This document shows, in pieces, positions 24,879 to 33,872 of a stretch of DNA of 64,000 bases. Position 1 is the stretch's first letter. Each line of letters starts with the position of its first letter. Origin of the DNA: Mesorhizobium sp. 65-26 (GTDB lineage Bacteria > Pseudomonadota > Alphaproteobacteria > Rhizobiales > Rhizobiaceae); the NCBI GenBank assembly GCA_001899205.1, contig MKVL01000031.1:62001-126000 (forward strand), given 5' to 3'. The position numbers and the translations under genes were made by a program. The notes under the pieces are model-generated. The model did no database searches. It was not told the origin of the DNA and saw nothing but the letters and a program-made list of their open reading frames with translations.

Positions 24879-26141
24879 CTATTCCCCCTCGGAAAGATCG
24901 ACCTGATGCCCGCCGCTTGCCCGATCACCGGAGCGGATTGCGTGGTCGGCGGCGGTGACGCCGCGGTTGATGGTCTGGCCGCGCTTCATGCGCTGGGCCC
25001 ATGCTGGCGGGCTGTCCGACGCGGCGGACGCGCCGGCGGATGACGACGAGCGCGCGCCGCCGCTCATGACGGCACGCTCGCCAGAGGCGAAGCTTTCTTG
25101 AAGGCTGCTGGCGGCGCGGCGCAGTGGGCTCATGGCGACTGAGCCGGCAGCTTGGGCGACACCCGCTGCCCCACCCGCGCGATATGCGGCGCTGGCGCCG
25201 CCCGCGACCGCGGCTCCCGCGCGCGCCGTCCCGGCGATCGCGCCGCCGGCCGCGGCGACACCCCCGGCGGTCGCCGCAATGCCGGCCGCTCCGATCCCGG
25301 CCGCTCCCAATCCTGTCGCGACAGCCGCGCCGGCGCCGAGCTGCGGTCCGCCCGCGATCAGGCCATTGGCGATGCCTGGACCGAAGATCGTGAGGCCAAG
25401 GAGCGAGAGCGCTGCGAGGATCAGCGTCAGCGCGTCGGAAATTGTCGGCGGATTGTTGAAGCCGCTGGTGAATTGATTGAAGATCGTGGAGCCGATGCCG
25501 ATGATGACGGCGAGCACGAGAATCTTGATCCCGCTGGACACCACGTTGCCCAGCACCCGTTCGGCGAGGAAGGCCGTACGGCCGAAGAGCCCGAACGGCA
25601 CGAGTACGAAACCGGCCAACGTCGTCAGCTTGAACTCGATCAAACTCACAAAGAGCTGGATCGCCATGACGAAGAAGCTGATGACGACGATCAGCCACGC
25701 GACCAGAAGAATGACGATCTGCACCAGATTGGCGAAGACGCTGGTGAAGCCCATCATACCGGAGATGGCGGTGAGGATCGGCTTGCCGGCATCGATCCCG
25801 ACCTCGGCGATCTTGCCGGGCTGCAGGAGCTGCGCAGCGCTCATCGTGCCGCCACCGGCCTTGATCCCGAGGCCGGCGAAGCTGTTGTAGATGATCTGCG
25901 CGAGATTGTTGTAGTTGCCGATGATGAAGGCGAAGAGGCCGATATAGAGCGTCTTGCGGATCAGGCGCGCGAGCACGTCCTCGTCGGGCGCCATCGCCCA
26001 GAAGAGCCCCGCCAGCGTGATGTCGATGGCGATGAGGACGCTGGCGAGCCAGCGCACGTCACCTTGAACGAGGCCGAAGCCGGAATCGATATACTGGGTG
26101 AAGGTGCCCAGGAAATTGTCGATGACTCCCGTGCCGCCCAT
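24879..26141 (-). CDS. trbL: TrbL, VirB6-like polytopic T4SS protein
   Basis: Inner-membrane protein of 420 residues with about six helices in residues 25-280 and a Gly/Ala/Ser-rich cytosolic tail (repeated AGAAVATGLGAAGIGAAGI-type sequence) ending in a charged segment with DLSEGE. It forms part of the inner-membrane platform for DNA transfer. Ends 3 bp before trbF. Confidence 0.93.
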   Translation of the reverse strand: MGGTGVIDNFLGTFTQYIDSGFGLVQGDVRWLASVLIAIDITLAGLFWAMAPDEDVLARLIRKTLYIGLFAFIIGNYNNLAQIIYNSFAGLGIKAGGGTMSAAQLLQPGKIAEVGIDAGKPILTAISGMMGFTSVFANLVQIVILLVAWLIVVISFFVMAIQLFVSLIEFKLTTLAGFVLVPFGLFGRTAFLAERVLGNVVSSGIKILVLAVIIGIGSTIFNQFTSGFNNPPTISDALTLILAALSLLGLTIFGPGIANGLIAGGPQLGAGAAVATGLGAAGIGAAGIAATAGGVAAAGGAIAGTARAGAAVAGGASAAYRAGGAAGVAQAAGSVAMSPLRRAASSLQESFASGERAVMSGGARSSSSAGASAASDSPPAWAQRMKRGQTINRGVTAADHAIRSGDRASGGHQVDLSEGE

Positions 26142-26146
26142 GATGC

Positions 26147-26461
26147 TTACCTGTCGGTGTTCTTGGCTGGAGCCGGAGTCGGGTTCTTCGGTCCGGAGGC
26201 CGGCGTATAGGTGAAGAAGCGGCGGCGGTTTTCAGCCCAGGCCGCCTCGCAGGCCGGATCGTCCTTGGCCTGGTCGGCGATGAGCTGACACCGCTTGAGC
26301 TCTTCGGCGAGCGAGTCGGGCGTGTGTTCCTCCATCGCACGCGGCTCGAGGCGTGGAGGCGATGTGTGGAAGTGCAGTGCCGCCGCGACGATCGCGATGG
26401 CGACAAGCAAAAAGCCGACAGCCCGGCCGACAGCAGGCAGATTGAGAAGCCGGGTTCGCAT
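26147..26461 (-). CDS. TrbK-alt, putative entry-exclusion protein
   Basis: An ATG at 26461 overlaps the trbJ stop (TGATG). One N-terminal helix (AVGFLLVAIAIVAAAL) is followed by a periplasmic part with two Cys (RCQLIADQAKDDPACEAAW) and an FTYTP tail. This fits the 'TrbK-alt' family between trbJ and trbL. By analogy with RP4 TrbK it would block redundant entry of the same element. Confidence 0.85.
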   Translation of the reverse strand: MRTRLLNLPAVGRAVGFLLVAIAIVAAALHFHTSPPRLEPRAMEEHTPDSLAEELKRCQLIADQAKDDPACEAAWAENRRRFFTYTPASGPKNPTPAPAKNTDR

Positions 26462-27207
26462 CAATGGAACATCTGCGCGGAGCCGGCCTGGTAACCAGCG
26501 CCGTAGTTGAGGAATGCCTGTGTCTGCGCTTGTGCCTGCGCCTGCGTCTCAAGGGTCCGCGCGGCATCGAGGCTCTGCGCGCGTGCGATCGACGCCATCA
26601 GCGCGGTCAGGTCCGCAAGCTGCGTGGTCTGAAGCGCCACGAGCTGATTGCCCGACTGTGCGGCCTGCAGCGCGCCGGTCGCCGACTGGCTGGAGGACAC
26701 CAAAGCGTTGATCTGCGTCCGCGTGGTGTTGAGATTGCTCACAACGCCGGCTTGCACGCGCATCGTATCCTGGAACCCGGCGAGTGCGTTCTGCCAGCGA
26801 CTCTTCGCATCCGTGAGAAGCTGCTGCGACGACGTCCCGCTGGAATAGGCCTGCGGATAGGTCTGCGTGAACGACTGGTCGATGCTTGAGACGCTGTAGG
26901 CGATGCGCTGCGCCTGCGCGAGGAGCTGCTGGGTCTGGGTGATCTGCTGCTGAAGCTGCGTGAGCGACGAGTACGGCAGGCTTGCGAGATTGCGCGCCTG
27001 ATTGATCAGCGACGTCGCCTGGTTCTCCAGCATCTGGATTTCATTGTTGACCTGCTGAAGCTCACGCGCGGCGGTTAGGATGTTCTGCGCATAATTGGTC
27101 GGATCGAACACGATCCATTGCGCACGCGCCGGTCCGCTGGCGATGGCCGTAATGGTGAAAGCGGCGGCGCCTGCGATGAGCAAGGCGCGCAAGCGGTGAC
27201 GGATCAT
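26461..27207 (-). CDS. trbJ: TrbJ, VirB5-like T4SS minor pilus component
   Basis: An exported protein: the signal peptide ends ASGPARAQWIVFDPTNYAQNIL. The mature chain is alpha-helical with coiled-coil-like Gln-rich stretches (LREL QQVNNEIQML; LTQLQQQITQTQQLL). It starts with ATG overlapping the trbE stop. It is thought to sit at the pilus tip and contact recipients. Confidence 0.93.
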   Translation of the reverse strand: MIRHRLRALLIAGAAAFTITAIASGPARAQWIVFDPTNYAQNILTAARELQQVNNEIQMLENQATSLINQARNLASLPYSSLTQLQQQITQTQQLLAQAQRIAYSVSSIDQSFTQTYPQAYSSGTSSQQLLTDAKSRWQNALAGFQDTMRVQAGVVSNLNTTRTQINALVSSSQSATGALQAAQSGNQLVALQTTQLADLTALMASIARAQSLDAARTLETQAQAQAQTQAFLNYGAGYQAGSAQMFH

Positions 27208-29636
27208 GACGTGGTCTCCTGGTTGTGGGTGAGCATGTCCGCTGCCCAGTCGAGATCCTTTCGGCGCAGCCAGGCGGCGGTGAAGCCGCCGCGGCCGTGT
27301 TCCGCGAGCAGCTCTTCGATGGCGGTCTGATCGGATTTCGCCGAGGCGGCGGTGAAGGCGAGCGCGACTTCGGACAGCCCGAGTTCGAATAGGCGATTGC
27401 CGCGTCGCGACTGGCAGTAATATTCGCGCTTCGGCGTCGCGCGGCTCAGAATCTCAATTTGGCGATCGTTGAGACCGAAGCGCTGGTAGATCGCCGCGAT
27501 CTGCGGCTCGAGCGCGCGCTCGTTGGGAAGCAGGATGCGGGTCGGGCAGCTCTCGATGATGGCTGGTGCGATCGCACTGCCGTCGATGTCGGCAAGCGAC
27601 TGCGTGGCAAAGATGACGCTGGCATTTTTTTTCCGAAGCGTCTTCAGCCACTCTCTCAGTTGCCCGGCGAAGCCGGGATCGTCGAGGGCGAGCCAACCTT
27701 CGTCGACGATGAGCAAGGTGGGTCGGCCGTCGAAGCGATCTTCGATGCGATGGAAGAGATAGGATAGGACGGCTGGAGCCGCGCCCGCGCCGATCAACCC
27801 TTCCGTTTCGAAAGCCTGGACTTCGGCCTCGCCGAGCCGCTCCGTCTCGGCGTCGAGCAGTCGTCCCCAGGGGCCTGCCACGGTGTAGGGCTGGATCGCC
27901 TGTTTCAGGGCATTTGATTGCAGGAGCACCGAGAGCCCGGTGATGGTGCGCTCCTGGATAGGCGCGGACGCAAGCGAAGTCAGCGCTGACCATAGGTGTT
28001 CCTTCAGTTCCGGAGTGACGGTGACGGACTCGCGACCGAGGAGCGCCGCGACCCATTCGGCGGCCCACGCGCGCTCTCCGGGATCATCGACCCGCGCGAG
28101 CGGTTGGAGCGCGACGGGCTCGGCGGCGCTGTCGGAGAGCGCTCCGCCGAGATCGTGCCAATCGCCGCCCATCGCGAGCGCCGCCGCCCGGATGCTGCCG
28201 CCGAAGTCGAAGGCGAAGACCTGTGCACCGGCATAGCGCCGGAACTGCAAGGCCATCAACGCGAGCAGCACACTCTTGCCGGCGCCCGTCGGGCCGACGA
28301 TCAAGGTGTGGCCGACATCCCCGACATGGAGGCTGAGGCGGAACGGGGTCGATCCCTCGGTCTTGGCGAAGAGAAGCGGCGGCGCCTGGAAGTGCTCGTC
28401 CCGTTCAGGCCCGGCCCAAACCGCCGAAAACGGCATCATATGCGCGAGGTTGAGCGTGGAGATCGGCGGCTGCCGGACATTGGCGTAGACATGCCCTGGG
28501 AGAGACCCAAGCCAGGCTTCGATCGCGTTGACGCCTTCGCGCATGCAGGTGAAGTCGCGGCCCTGAATGGCCTTCTCGACCAGGCGAAGGCGCTCGTCCG
28601 CGATCCGCGGATCATCGTCCCAGACGGTAACAGTGGCGGTGACGTAGGCCTCGCCGACGAGGTCGGTGCCAAGTTCTTGCAGAGCGGCGTCGGCATCGAG
28701 CGCCTTGTTGGCGGCGTCGGAGTCCATCAGCACCGACGCCTCGTTGGTCATCACCTCCTTGAGGATCGCCATGATGCTCTTGCGCTTGGCGAACCACTGA
28801 CGGCGGATCTTGCCGAGGAGCTTGGCCGCGTCGGTCTTGTCGAGGCAGATGGCGCGTGTCGCCCAGCGATAGGAAAACGCCAGGCGATTGAGGTCGTCGA
28901 GCAGGCCCGGCCAAGTCTGTGATGGAAAGCCCATGATGGTGAGCGTGCGCAGATGTGCGCGGCCGAGCCGTGGTTCGAGGCCACCCGTCAGGTCCTCGTC
29001 CACCAGGATGGCGTCGAGGTACATCGGCGTTTCCGGCACGCGCACGCGCTGGCGCCGCGTCGAGATGCAGGAATGCAGGTAGGTCAGGGTCTCGGCGTCA
29101 TCGAGCCAATCCGATTCCGGCATGAAGCCTTCGAGCAGCGCGAGCACGCGATCGGTGCGGTCGACGAAACCTTCGAGCGTGGCACGCCAGTCGGCGGCGC
29201 CCTGGGCGCGGTTCTCATAGAGCCAAGCTTCCGCGCGGGCCGCGTCATCGGCGGGCGGCAGCCAGAGCAGTGTCAGGAAGTAGCCGCTCTCGAAATGCGC
29301 GCCTTCTTCTTCGAATTGGGCTCGACGTTCGGCATCGACCAGCGCCGAAACGGGATCCGGAAATTGAGTTGACGGATACCTGTGCGCCGGCACGCGCTGG
29401 GCCTCAATGAACACGGCCCAGCCGGAGCCAAGGCGACGCAACGCATTATTGAGACGCGACGTGATGGCCACCAACTCGGCGGGCGTGGAAGAATCCAAGT
29501 CTGGACCGCGAAAGCGTGCGGTGCGCTGGAAGGAGCCATCCTTGTTGAGAACAACGCCCTTGGCGACGAGCGCCGCCCACGGCAGGAAGTCGGCGAGGCT
29601 CTGGTTATGGCGACGATACTCGGCAAGGTTCATCAT
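27204..29636 (-). CDS. trbE: TrbE, VirB4-like T4SS ATPase
   Basis: The ATG at 29636 (MMNLAEYRRH) is the real start; the frame upstream overlaps trbD. The protein has 810 residues. An N-terminal CagE/VirB4 domain is followed by a RecA-like ATPase with Walker A VGPTGAGKS (~449) and Walker B TLLIVDEGW (~642), then ATQSLADI. It powers substrate transfer and pilus assembly at the inner membrane. Confidence 0.96.
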   Translation of the reverse strand: MMNLAEYRRHNQSLADFLPWAALVAKGVVLNKDGSFQRTARFRGPDLDSSTPAELVAITSRLNNALRRLGSGWAVFIEAQRVPAHRYPSTQFPDPVSALVDAERRAQFEEEGAHFESGYFLTLLWLPPADDAARAEAWLYENRAQGAADWRATLEGFVDRTDRVLALLEGFMPESDWLDDAETLTYLHSCISTRRQRVRVPETPMYLDAILVDEDLTGGLEPRLGRAHLRTLTIMGFPSQTWPGLLDDLNRLAFSYRWATRAICLDKTDAAKLLGKIRRQWFAKRKSIMAILKEVMTNEASVLMDSDAANKALDADAALQELGTDLVGEAYVTATVTVWDDDPRIADERLRLVEKAIQGRDFTCMREGVNAIEAWLGSLPGHVYANVRQPPISTLNLAHMMPFSAVWAGPERDEHFQAPPLLFAKTEGSTPFRLSLHVGDVGHTLIVGPTGAGKSVLLALMALQFRRYAGAQVFAFDFGGSIRAAALAMGGDWHDLGGALSDSAAEPVALQPLARVDDPGERAWAAEWVAALLGRESVTVTPELKEHLWSALTSLASAPIQERTITGLSVLLQSNALKQAIQPYTVAGPWGRLLDAETERLGEAEVQAFETEGLIGAGAAPAVLSYLFHRIEDRFDGRPTLLIVDEGWLALDDPGFAGQLREWLKTLRKKNASVIFATQSLADIDGSAIAPAIIESCPTRILLPNERALEPQIAAIYQRFGLNDRQIEILSRATPKREYYCQSRRGNRLFELGLSEVALAFTAASAKSDQTAIEELLAEHGRGGFTAAWLRRKDLDWAADMLTHNQETTS

Positions 29637-29646
29637 CGGGCGAACC

Positions 29647-29916
29647 TCACGAGACCATGTGCTGCGGATAACGCAGATGCCGACGCACGACGTCGACGAA
29701 GGCGGCGTCACGCTTCGCCGCCCAAACGGCGGCGATGTGACCGACAAGCCAGATGAGGCCGCCCACGATCCAGAGCCGAAGACCGAGCCCGATCGCGGCA
29801 GCAAGCGTGCCGTTCACGATCGCCACGGCGCGCGGCGCGCCGCCCAAGAGGATCGGCTCGGTCAACGCTCGGTGAACGGGCGCATAGAAGCCGGCGATGG
29901 CGCCATCTTGCTCCAT
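29647..29916 (-). CDS. trbD: TrbD, VirB3-like T4SS inner-membrane protein
   Basis: A small protein of 89 residues that starts MEQDGAIAGFYAPVHRAL and has the TrbD/VirB3 pattern: EPILLGGAPRAVAIVNG, then two membrane helices (LAAAIGLGLRLW, VGGLIWLVGHIAAVW) and a basic RHLRYPQ tail. The ATG overlaps the trbC stop (TGATG). Confidence 0.93.
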   Translation of the reverse strand: MEQDGAIAGFYAPVHRALTEPILLGGAPRAVAIVNGTLAAAIGLGLRLWIVGGLIWLVGHIAAVWAAKRDAAFVDVVRRHLRYPQHMVS

Positions 29917-30242
29917 CACACCGTCACCCCGCCGCCGAACTGGAAGAAGGTCAGGAAGAAGCTCGACGCTGCGAAGGCGATGCTGAGGCCGAAGACGATC
30001 TGAATGAGGCGACGGAAGCCGCCGCTGGTCTCGCCGAAGGCGAGCGTCAGACCGGTGACGATAATGATGATCACCGACACGACCTTGGCCACGGGCCCTT
30101 GGATGCTCTCCAGGATCTGGTTGAGCGGCTGCTCCCACGGCATGTTCGATCCGGCCGCATAGGCCGGCGCGGTTGCGAGGGCGACGAAGACGAAGGCGGT
30201 TGCCGTGGCGAACGCACGGCGGGCATCCTTGATTAACATCAC
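29916..30242 (-). CDS. trbC: TrbC, VirB2-like T4SS pilin
   Basis: A 108-residue prepilin: signal-like helix (AFATATAFVFVALATAPAYA), then MPWEQPLNQILESIQGPVAKVVSVIIIIVTGLTLAFGE with the two-helix pilin core. It starts with ATG overlapping the trbB stop. Expected to be processed, and in the RP4 system cyclised by TraF, which is also encoded here. Confidence 0.94.
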   Translation of the reverse strand: MMLIKDARRAFATATAFVFVALATAPAYAAGSNMPWEQPLNQILESIQGPVAKVVSVIIIIVTGLTLAFGETSGGFRRLIQIVFGLSIAFAASSFFLTFFQFGGGVTV

Positions 30243-31204
30243 GGTTCTCCTGCGGGGGTGAGGACGTAGTCGCCGGCGGGCGAGAGGCCCTTCACCGCTG
30301 CGAGCTCGGCGAGCCGGCGCGCGGAGCCGCGGCCGGTGAGGACCGCGATGAGGTCGATCGTCTCGGCGATGAGCGCGCGCGGAACGGTGACCACGGCTTC
30401 CTGGATGAGCTGTTCGAGCCGGCGCAGTGCGCCGATGGCGGAGCCTGCGTGCAGCGTGCCCACGCCCCCGGGGTGTCCCGTGCCCCAGGCTTTCAGAAGA
30501 TCGAGCGCCTCTGCCCCGCGAACCTCGCCGATTGGGATGCGGTCGGGCCGCAGGCGCAGCGACGAGCGGACCAGATCAGACAGCGACGCAGCCCCGTCCT
30601 TGGTGCGCAGCGCCACGAGGTTCGGCGCGGCGCATTGCAACTCGCGCGTATCCTCGATGAGCACGATGCGGTCGCCGGTCTTGGCGACTTCTGCGAGGAT
30701 CGCGTTGACCAGCGTCGTCTTGCCGGTGCTCGTCCCGCCGGCGACCAGCACGTTCTTTCGGTCGCGCACGGCCGCGCGGAGCAGCTCGGCCTGGTCGGCC
30801 GACATGATGCCGGCCTCGACGTAGTCGCCGAGCGTGTAAACGGCGACGGCCGGCCGCCGGATGGCAAAGCACGGCGCAGCCACCACGGGCGGCACCAGGC
30901 CCTCGAACCGCTCCCCGCTTTCCGGCAATTCCGCCGAGACGCGCGGGCTGCCGGCATGCACTTCGACCCCGACATGGTGCGCGACCAGGCGCACGATGCG
31001 CTCGGCGTCCGCGGGCGTGACGCGACAGCCGGTGTCTTCAAGACCGCCTGACAGCCGATCGATCCAGAGGCGACCGTCAGGGTTGAGCATCACCTCGACG
31101 ATGCTGGGATCTTCGAGATAGCCGGAGATCGCCGGACCAAGCGCCGTGCGCAGCATGCGCGCGCCTCGGGCGAATACTTCAGATCGGAGGGAGATCGTCG
31201 TCAC
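30239..31204 (-). CDS. trbB: TrbB, VirB11-like T4SS ATPase
   Basis: A hexameric cytosolic ATPase of 321 residues. Walker [10 protein letters not shown] is at ~156, Walker B-like [10 protein letters not shown] follows, then [20 protein letters not shown] (His/Arg box) and [12 protein letters not shown]. It drives pilus biogenesis and transfer. First trb gene in the direction of transcription; a 139-bp gap separates it from the CopG-like gene. Confidence 0.96.
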   Translation of the reverse strand: MTTISLRSEVFARGARMLRTALGPAISGYLEDPSIVEVMLNPDGRLWIDRLSGGLEDTGCRVTPADAERIVRLVAHHVGVEVHAGSPRVSAELPESGERFEGLVPPVVAAPCFAIRRPAVAVYTLGDYVEAGIMSADQAELLRAAVRDRKNVLVAGGTSTGKTTLVNAILAEVAKTGDRIVLIEDTRELQCAAPNLVALRTKDGAASLSDLVRSSLRLRPDRIPIGEVRGAEALDLLKAWGTGHPGGVGTLHAGSAIGALRRLEQLIQEAVVTVPRALIAETIDLIAVLTGRGSARRLAELAAVKGLSPAGDYVLTPAGEP

Positions 31205-31343
31205 AAGAGCCCCGCAAATTAGCCTCCTGTGGAGGCGCAGATGTCAGCGGGGTTGAGTAGAAAGAGCCGGAACTGGGACTGCGCAACAACAACAAGGAGG
31301 CGGGAGGGCTCTGGGATAGAATGACAAGCGAGAAGGACGATCG

Positions 31344-31781
31344 CTATTCTGACTGCGTGTCTGCTGAACCCTCCTTTTGCGGCGGCACGTCGCGAATCAC
31401 CTCGTCAGCTAGTTTGTGACCGCGCGCGAGACGACGGCCGAGCGCTTCGATGTAACCTTCGTAGCGCTCTCGTCCTTTTGTTTGCGCGGCGGCAAGCGCC
31501 GTGTCAGGCAGCGGCGGCGTGCTGGTCAGCCAAAACCGGACGAACACCGCGAGCGCTTCATTTGAGATCGTGACGTGGCGCTCGATGCGCTCCATGTCGC
31601 GGACCATACGGTCCAGGCGTCGCGCGAGCGCCGCTTCTAGTCGGTCCGCGGCATCGGGCGAAAGATAAGAGGCGAGCGCTGCCTCGACGATCAACGCCTG
31701 CGGCACGCGCTTGCGGGCGGCGTAATCGGCGAGCTTCGTAGCCAGGTCGGGTGGAAGCCGAAAGGTGTGCTTCGTGCGCAC
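31344..31781 (-). CDS. CopG-like ribbon-helix-helix regulator
   Basis: The N-terminus RTKHTFRLPPDLATKLADYAARKRVPQALIVEAAL is a typical RHH fold. The rest is helical and charged. GTG start two bases after the traG stop. Proteins of this type lie between traG and trbB in many such ICEs and probably regulate transfer genes. Confidence 0.85.
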   Translation of the reverse strand: MRTKHTFRLPPDLATKLADYAARKRVPQALIVEAALASYLSPDAADRLEAALARRLDRMVRDMERIERHVTISNEALAVFVRFWLTSTPPLPDTALAAAQTKGRERYEGYIEALGRRLARGHKLADEVIRDVPPQKEGSADTQSE

Positions 31782-31783
31782 GG

Positions 31784-33766
31784 CTACATCTGCATGTCAT
31801 CGTCCGCGTCGAGCGAGATTTGTCGCGCGCTGCCGAAATTGCGCTGCATGATCCGCTGGCGCTGGGCGTCGTCGTCTGGCTCGTCCTCGACGGGCTCGAA
31901 TTCCTGCACCGGCTTTCGTGGCTCGGGAACAATCTCCTCATGGTCCGGAAGTTCGGGTTCGCGCCGGATTCCCGCATTGTCCGGATCGTCCGTCTCTGCG
32001 GCGGTTGGCGCTGACGCGATCGCGCCGCTCCAGGTATTCACCTGGGACATGTTGGGGGCTGGCGGTCGAAGAACAGCGTTTCCGCCCGATGATCTGGGCG
32101 GCGGAAGAATCCGCCCGGCGAGCTCGGGGTCTTCGTAATACCGAGCTTTCTTCGCCCGGACGGGCGCACTTCCCGATATCATGACGATCTCGTCGTCGGG
32201 CGGGAGCTGCATGATCTCGCCGGGAGTCAACAGCGGCCGCGCGGTTTCTTGCCGGGAGATCATCAGATGTCCAAGCCACGGACTGAGTCGGCTGCCGGCA
32301 TAGTTTTTCATCGCTCGGATTTCGGTGGCCGTGCCAAGTGCATCCGACACGCGTTTCGCCGTGCGTTCGTCGTTGCTGGCGAACGAGACGCGCACGTGGC
32401 AATTGTCCAGGATGGAATTGTTCTGACCGTACGCCTTCTCGATCTGGTTCAGCGACTGCGCGATCAGGAAGGATTTCAATCCATAGCCCGCCATGAACGC
32501 CAATGCCGACTCGAAGAAGTCGAGCCTGCCGAGCGCGGGAAACTCATCGAGCATCAGCAGCAGGCGATGTCGCCGCCGCTTGTTCTCTAGCTCTTCGGTT
32601 AGCCGTCTTCCGATCTGGTTGAGGATGAGGCGCACGAGCGGTTTCGTGCGGCTGATGTCCGAGGGTGGCACGACGAGATAGAGCGTCACCGGATGCTCAG
32701 CCTCGACCAGGTGGCGGATGCGCCAGTCGCAGCGTTGTGTGACCGCCGCGACCACCGGATCTCGATAGAGGCCCAGGAAGGACATCGCGGTCGACAGTAC
32801 GCCGCTGCGCTCGTTCTCGCTCTTGTTCAACAGCTCTCGCGCGGCGCTGGCGACGACGGGATGGACTCCCTTCTCGCCGAGATGCGGCGTGGTCATCATC
32901 GCCCGAAGCGTCTTCTCGATTGGTCGCTTCGGATCGGAGAGGAAATTGGCGACGCCGGCGAGCGTCTTGTCGGGTTCGGCGTAAAGGACATGCAGGATCG
33001 TGCCGACCAGAAGCGAATGGCTGGTCTTCTCCCAATGGTTCCTGCGTTCCAGTGCCCCTTCGGGATCAACCAGCACGTCGGCGATGTTCTGGACATCTCT
33101 GACTTCAAACTCACCGCGCCGGACCTCGAGCAAAGGATTGTAAGCGCTGCTTTGCGGATTGGTCGGATCGAACAGGACCACGCGGCCGAACCGCGCACGC
33201 CAGCCGGCGGTGAGCGTCCAGTTCTCCCCCTTGATGTCATGGACGATGCAGCTTCCCGGCCAGGTCAGCAGCGTCGGAACAACAAGACCGACGCCCTTGC
33301 CGCTTCGGGTCGGTGCGAAACACAGCACATGCTCGGGCCCATGGTGACGGAGGTAGGCTCCGTGCCAGCGGCCGAGCAATACGCCATCTGGGTGAAGAAG
33401 GCCGGCTGCGCGGATCTCGCGTTCCTCGGCCCAGCGAGCCGAACCGTAGGTCGTGGCGCGCTTTACCTCGCGCGCACGCCAGACCGACATGGCGACCGCG
33501 ACGACGAAGGCAGCGACCCCGCCTGCGCCAGCGATGAAGCCGCCGGTGACGAAAATGTCGTGTGCGTAAGCGTCGAAAGAGAACCACCACCAGAAGAAGG
33601 CCACCGGGAAATAGACCGGCCATCCGAAGAGCGAGAACCAGGGGCTGCCGAGCTGCGGCTGGAAGGCAAGCTGCCACGCCGTCCATTGCGTCGCGGCCCA
33701 GACGAAGCCGAGCGTGGTCGAGCACACAACGAAGACTTGCAGCCAGAGTATTTTGGTCGGGTTCAT
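31784..33766 (-). CDS. traG: TraG/VirD4-type coupling protein
   Basis: A membrane-anchored ATPase of 660 residues that links the relaxosome to the T4SS. It has two N-terminal helices and a third near residue 90. Walker A is in CFAPTRSGKGVGLVVP (~150), then TNPQSSAYNPL, Walker B LLMLDEFPALG (~405), and SLNQIEKAYG. An acidic C-terminal tail (EPVEDEPDDDAQ) may contact partners. Confidence 0.96.
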   Translation of the reverse strand: MNPTKILWLQVFVVCSTTLGFVWAATQWTAWQLAFQPQLGSPWFSLFGWPVYFPVAFFWWWFSFDAYAHDIFVTGGFIAGAGGVAAFVVAVAMSVWRAREVKRATTYGSARWAEEREIRAAGLLHPDGVLLGRWHGAYLRHHGPEHVLCFAPTRSGKGVGLVVPTLLTWPGSCIVHDIKGENWTLTAGWRARFGRVVLFDPTNPQSSAYNPLLEVRRGEFEVRDVQNIADVLVDPEGALERRNHWEKTSHSLLVGTILHVLYAEPDKTLAGVANFLSDPKRPIEKTLRAMMTTPHLGEKGVHPVVASAARELLNKSENERSGVLSTAMSFLGLYRDPVVAAVTQRCDWRIRHLVEAEHPVTLYLVVPPSDISRTKPLVRLILNQIGRRLTEELENKRRRHRLLLMLDEFPALGRLDFFESALAFMAGYGLKSFLIAQSLNQIEKAYGQNNSILDNCHVRVSFASNDERTAKRVSDALGTATEIRAMKNYAGSRLSPWLGHLMISRQETARPLLTPGEIMQLPPDDEIVMISGSAPVRAKKARYYEDPELAGRILPPPRSSGGNAVLRPPAPNMSQVNTWSGAIASAPTAAETDDPDNAGIRREPELPDHEEIVPEPRKPVQEFEPVEDEPDDDAQRQRIMQRNFGSARQISLDADDDMQM

Positions 33767-33872
33767 GGCGCCACACCAGCGCTTCCGCGATCGCTTGCTG
33801 CAAGCACGAACCGTATGGGATCAAAGGGCCGGACACGCTGGGTCAGAAATCGGATGCACCGCAGGCGCGCCT

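Noticed and set aside
27204-29804. Longer version of trbE starting at 29804
   Set aside because: The extra 56 residues are a shadow of trbD; the family start MMNLAEYRRH is at 29636.
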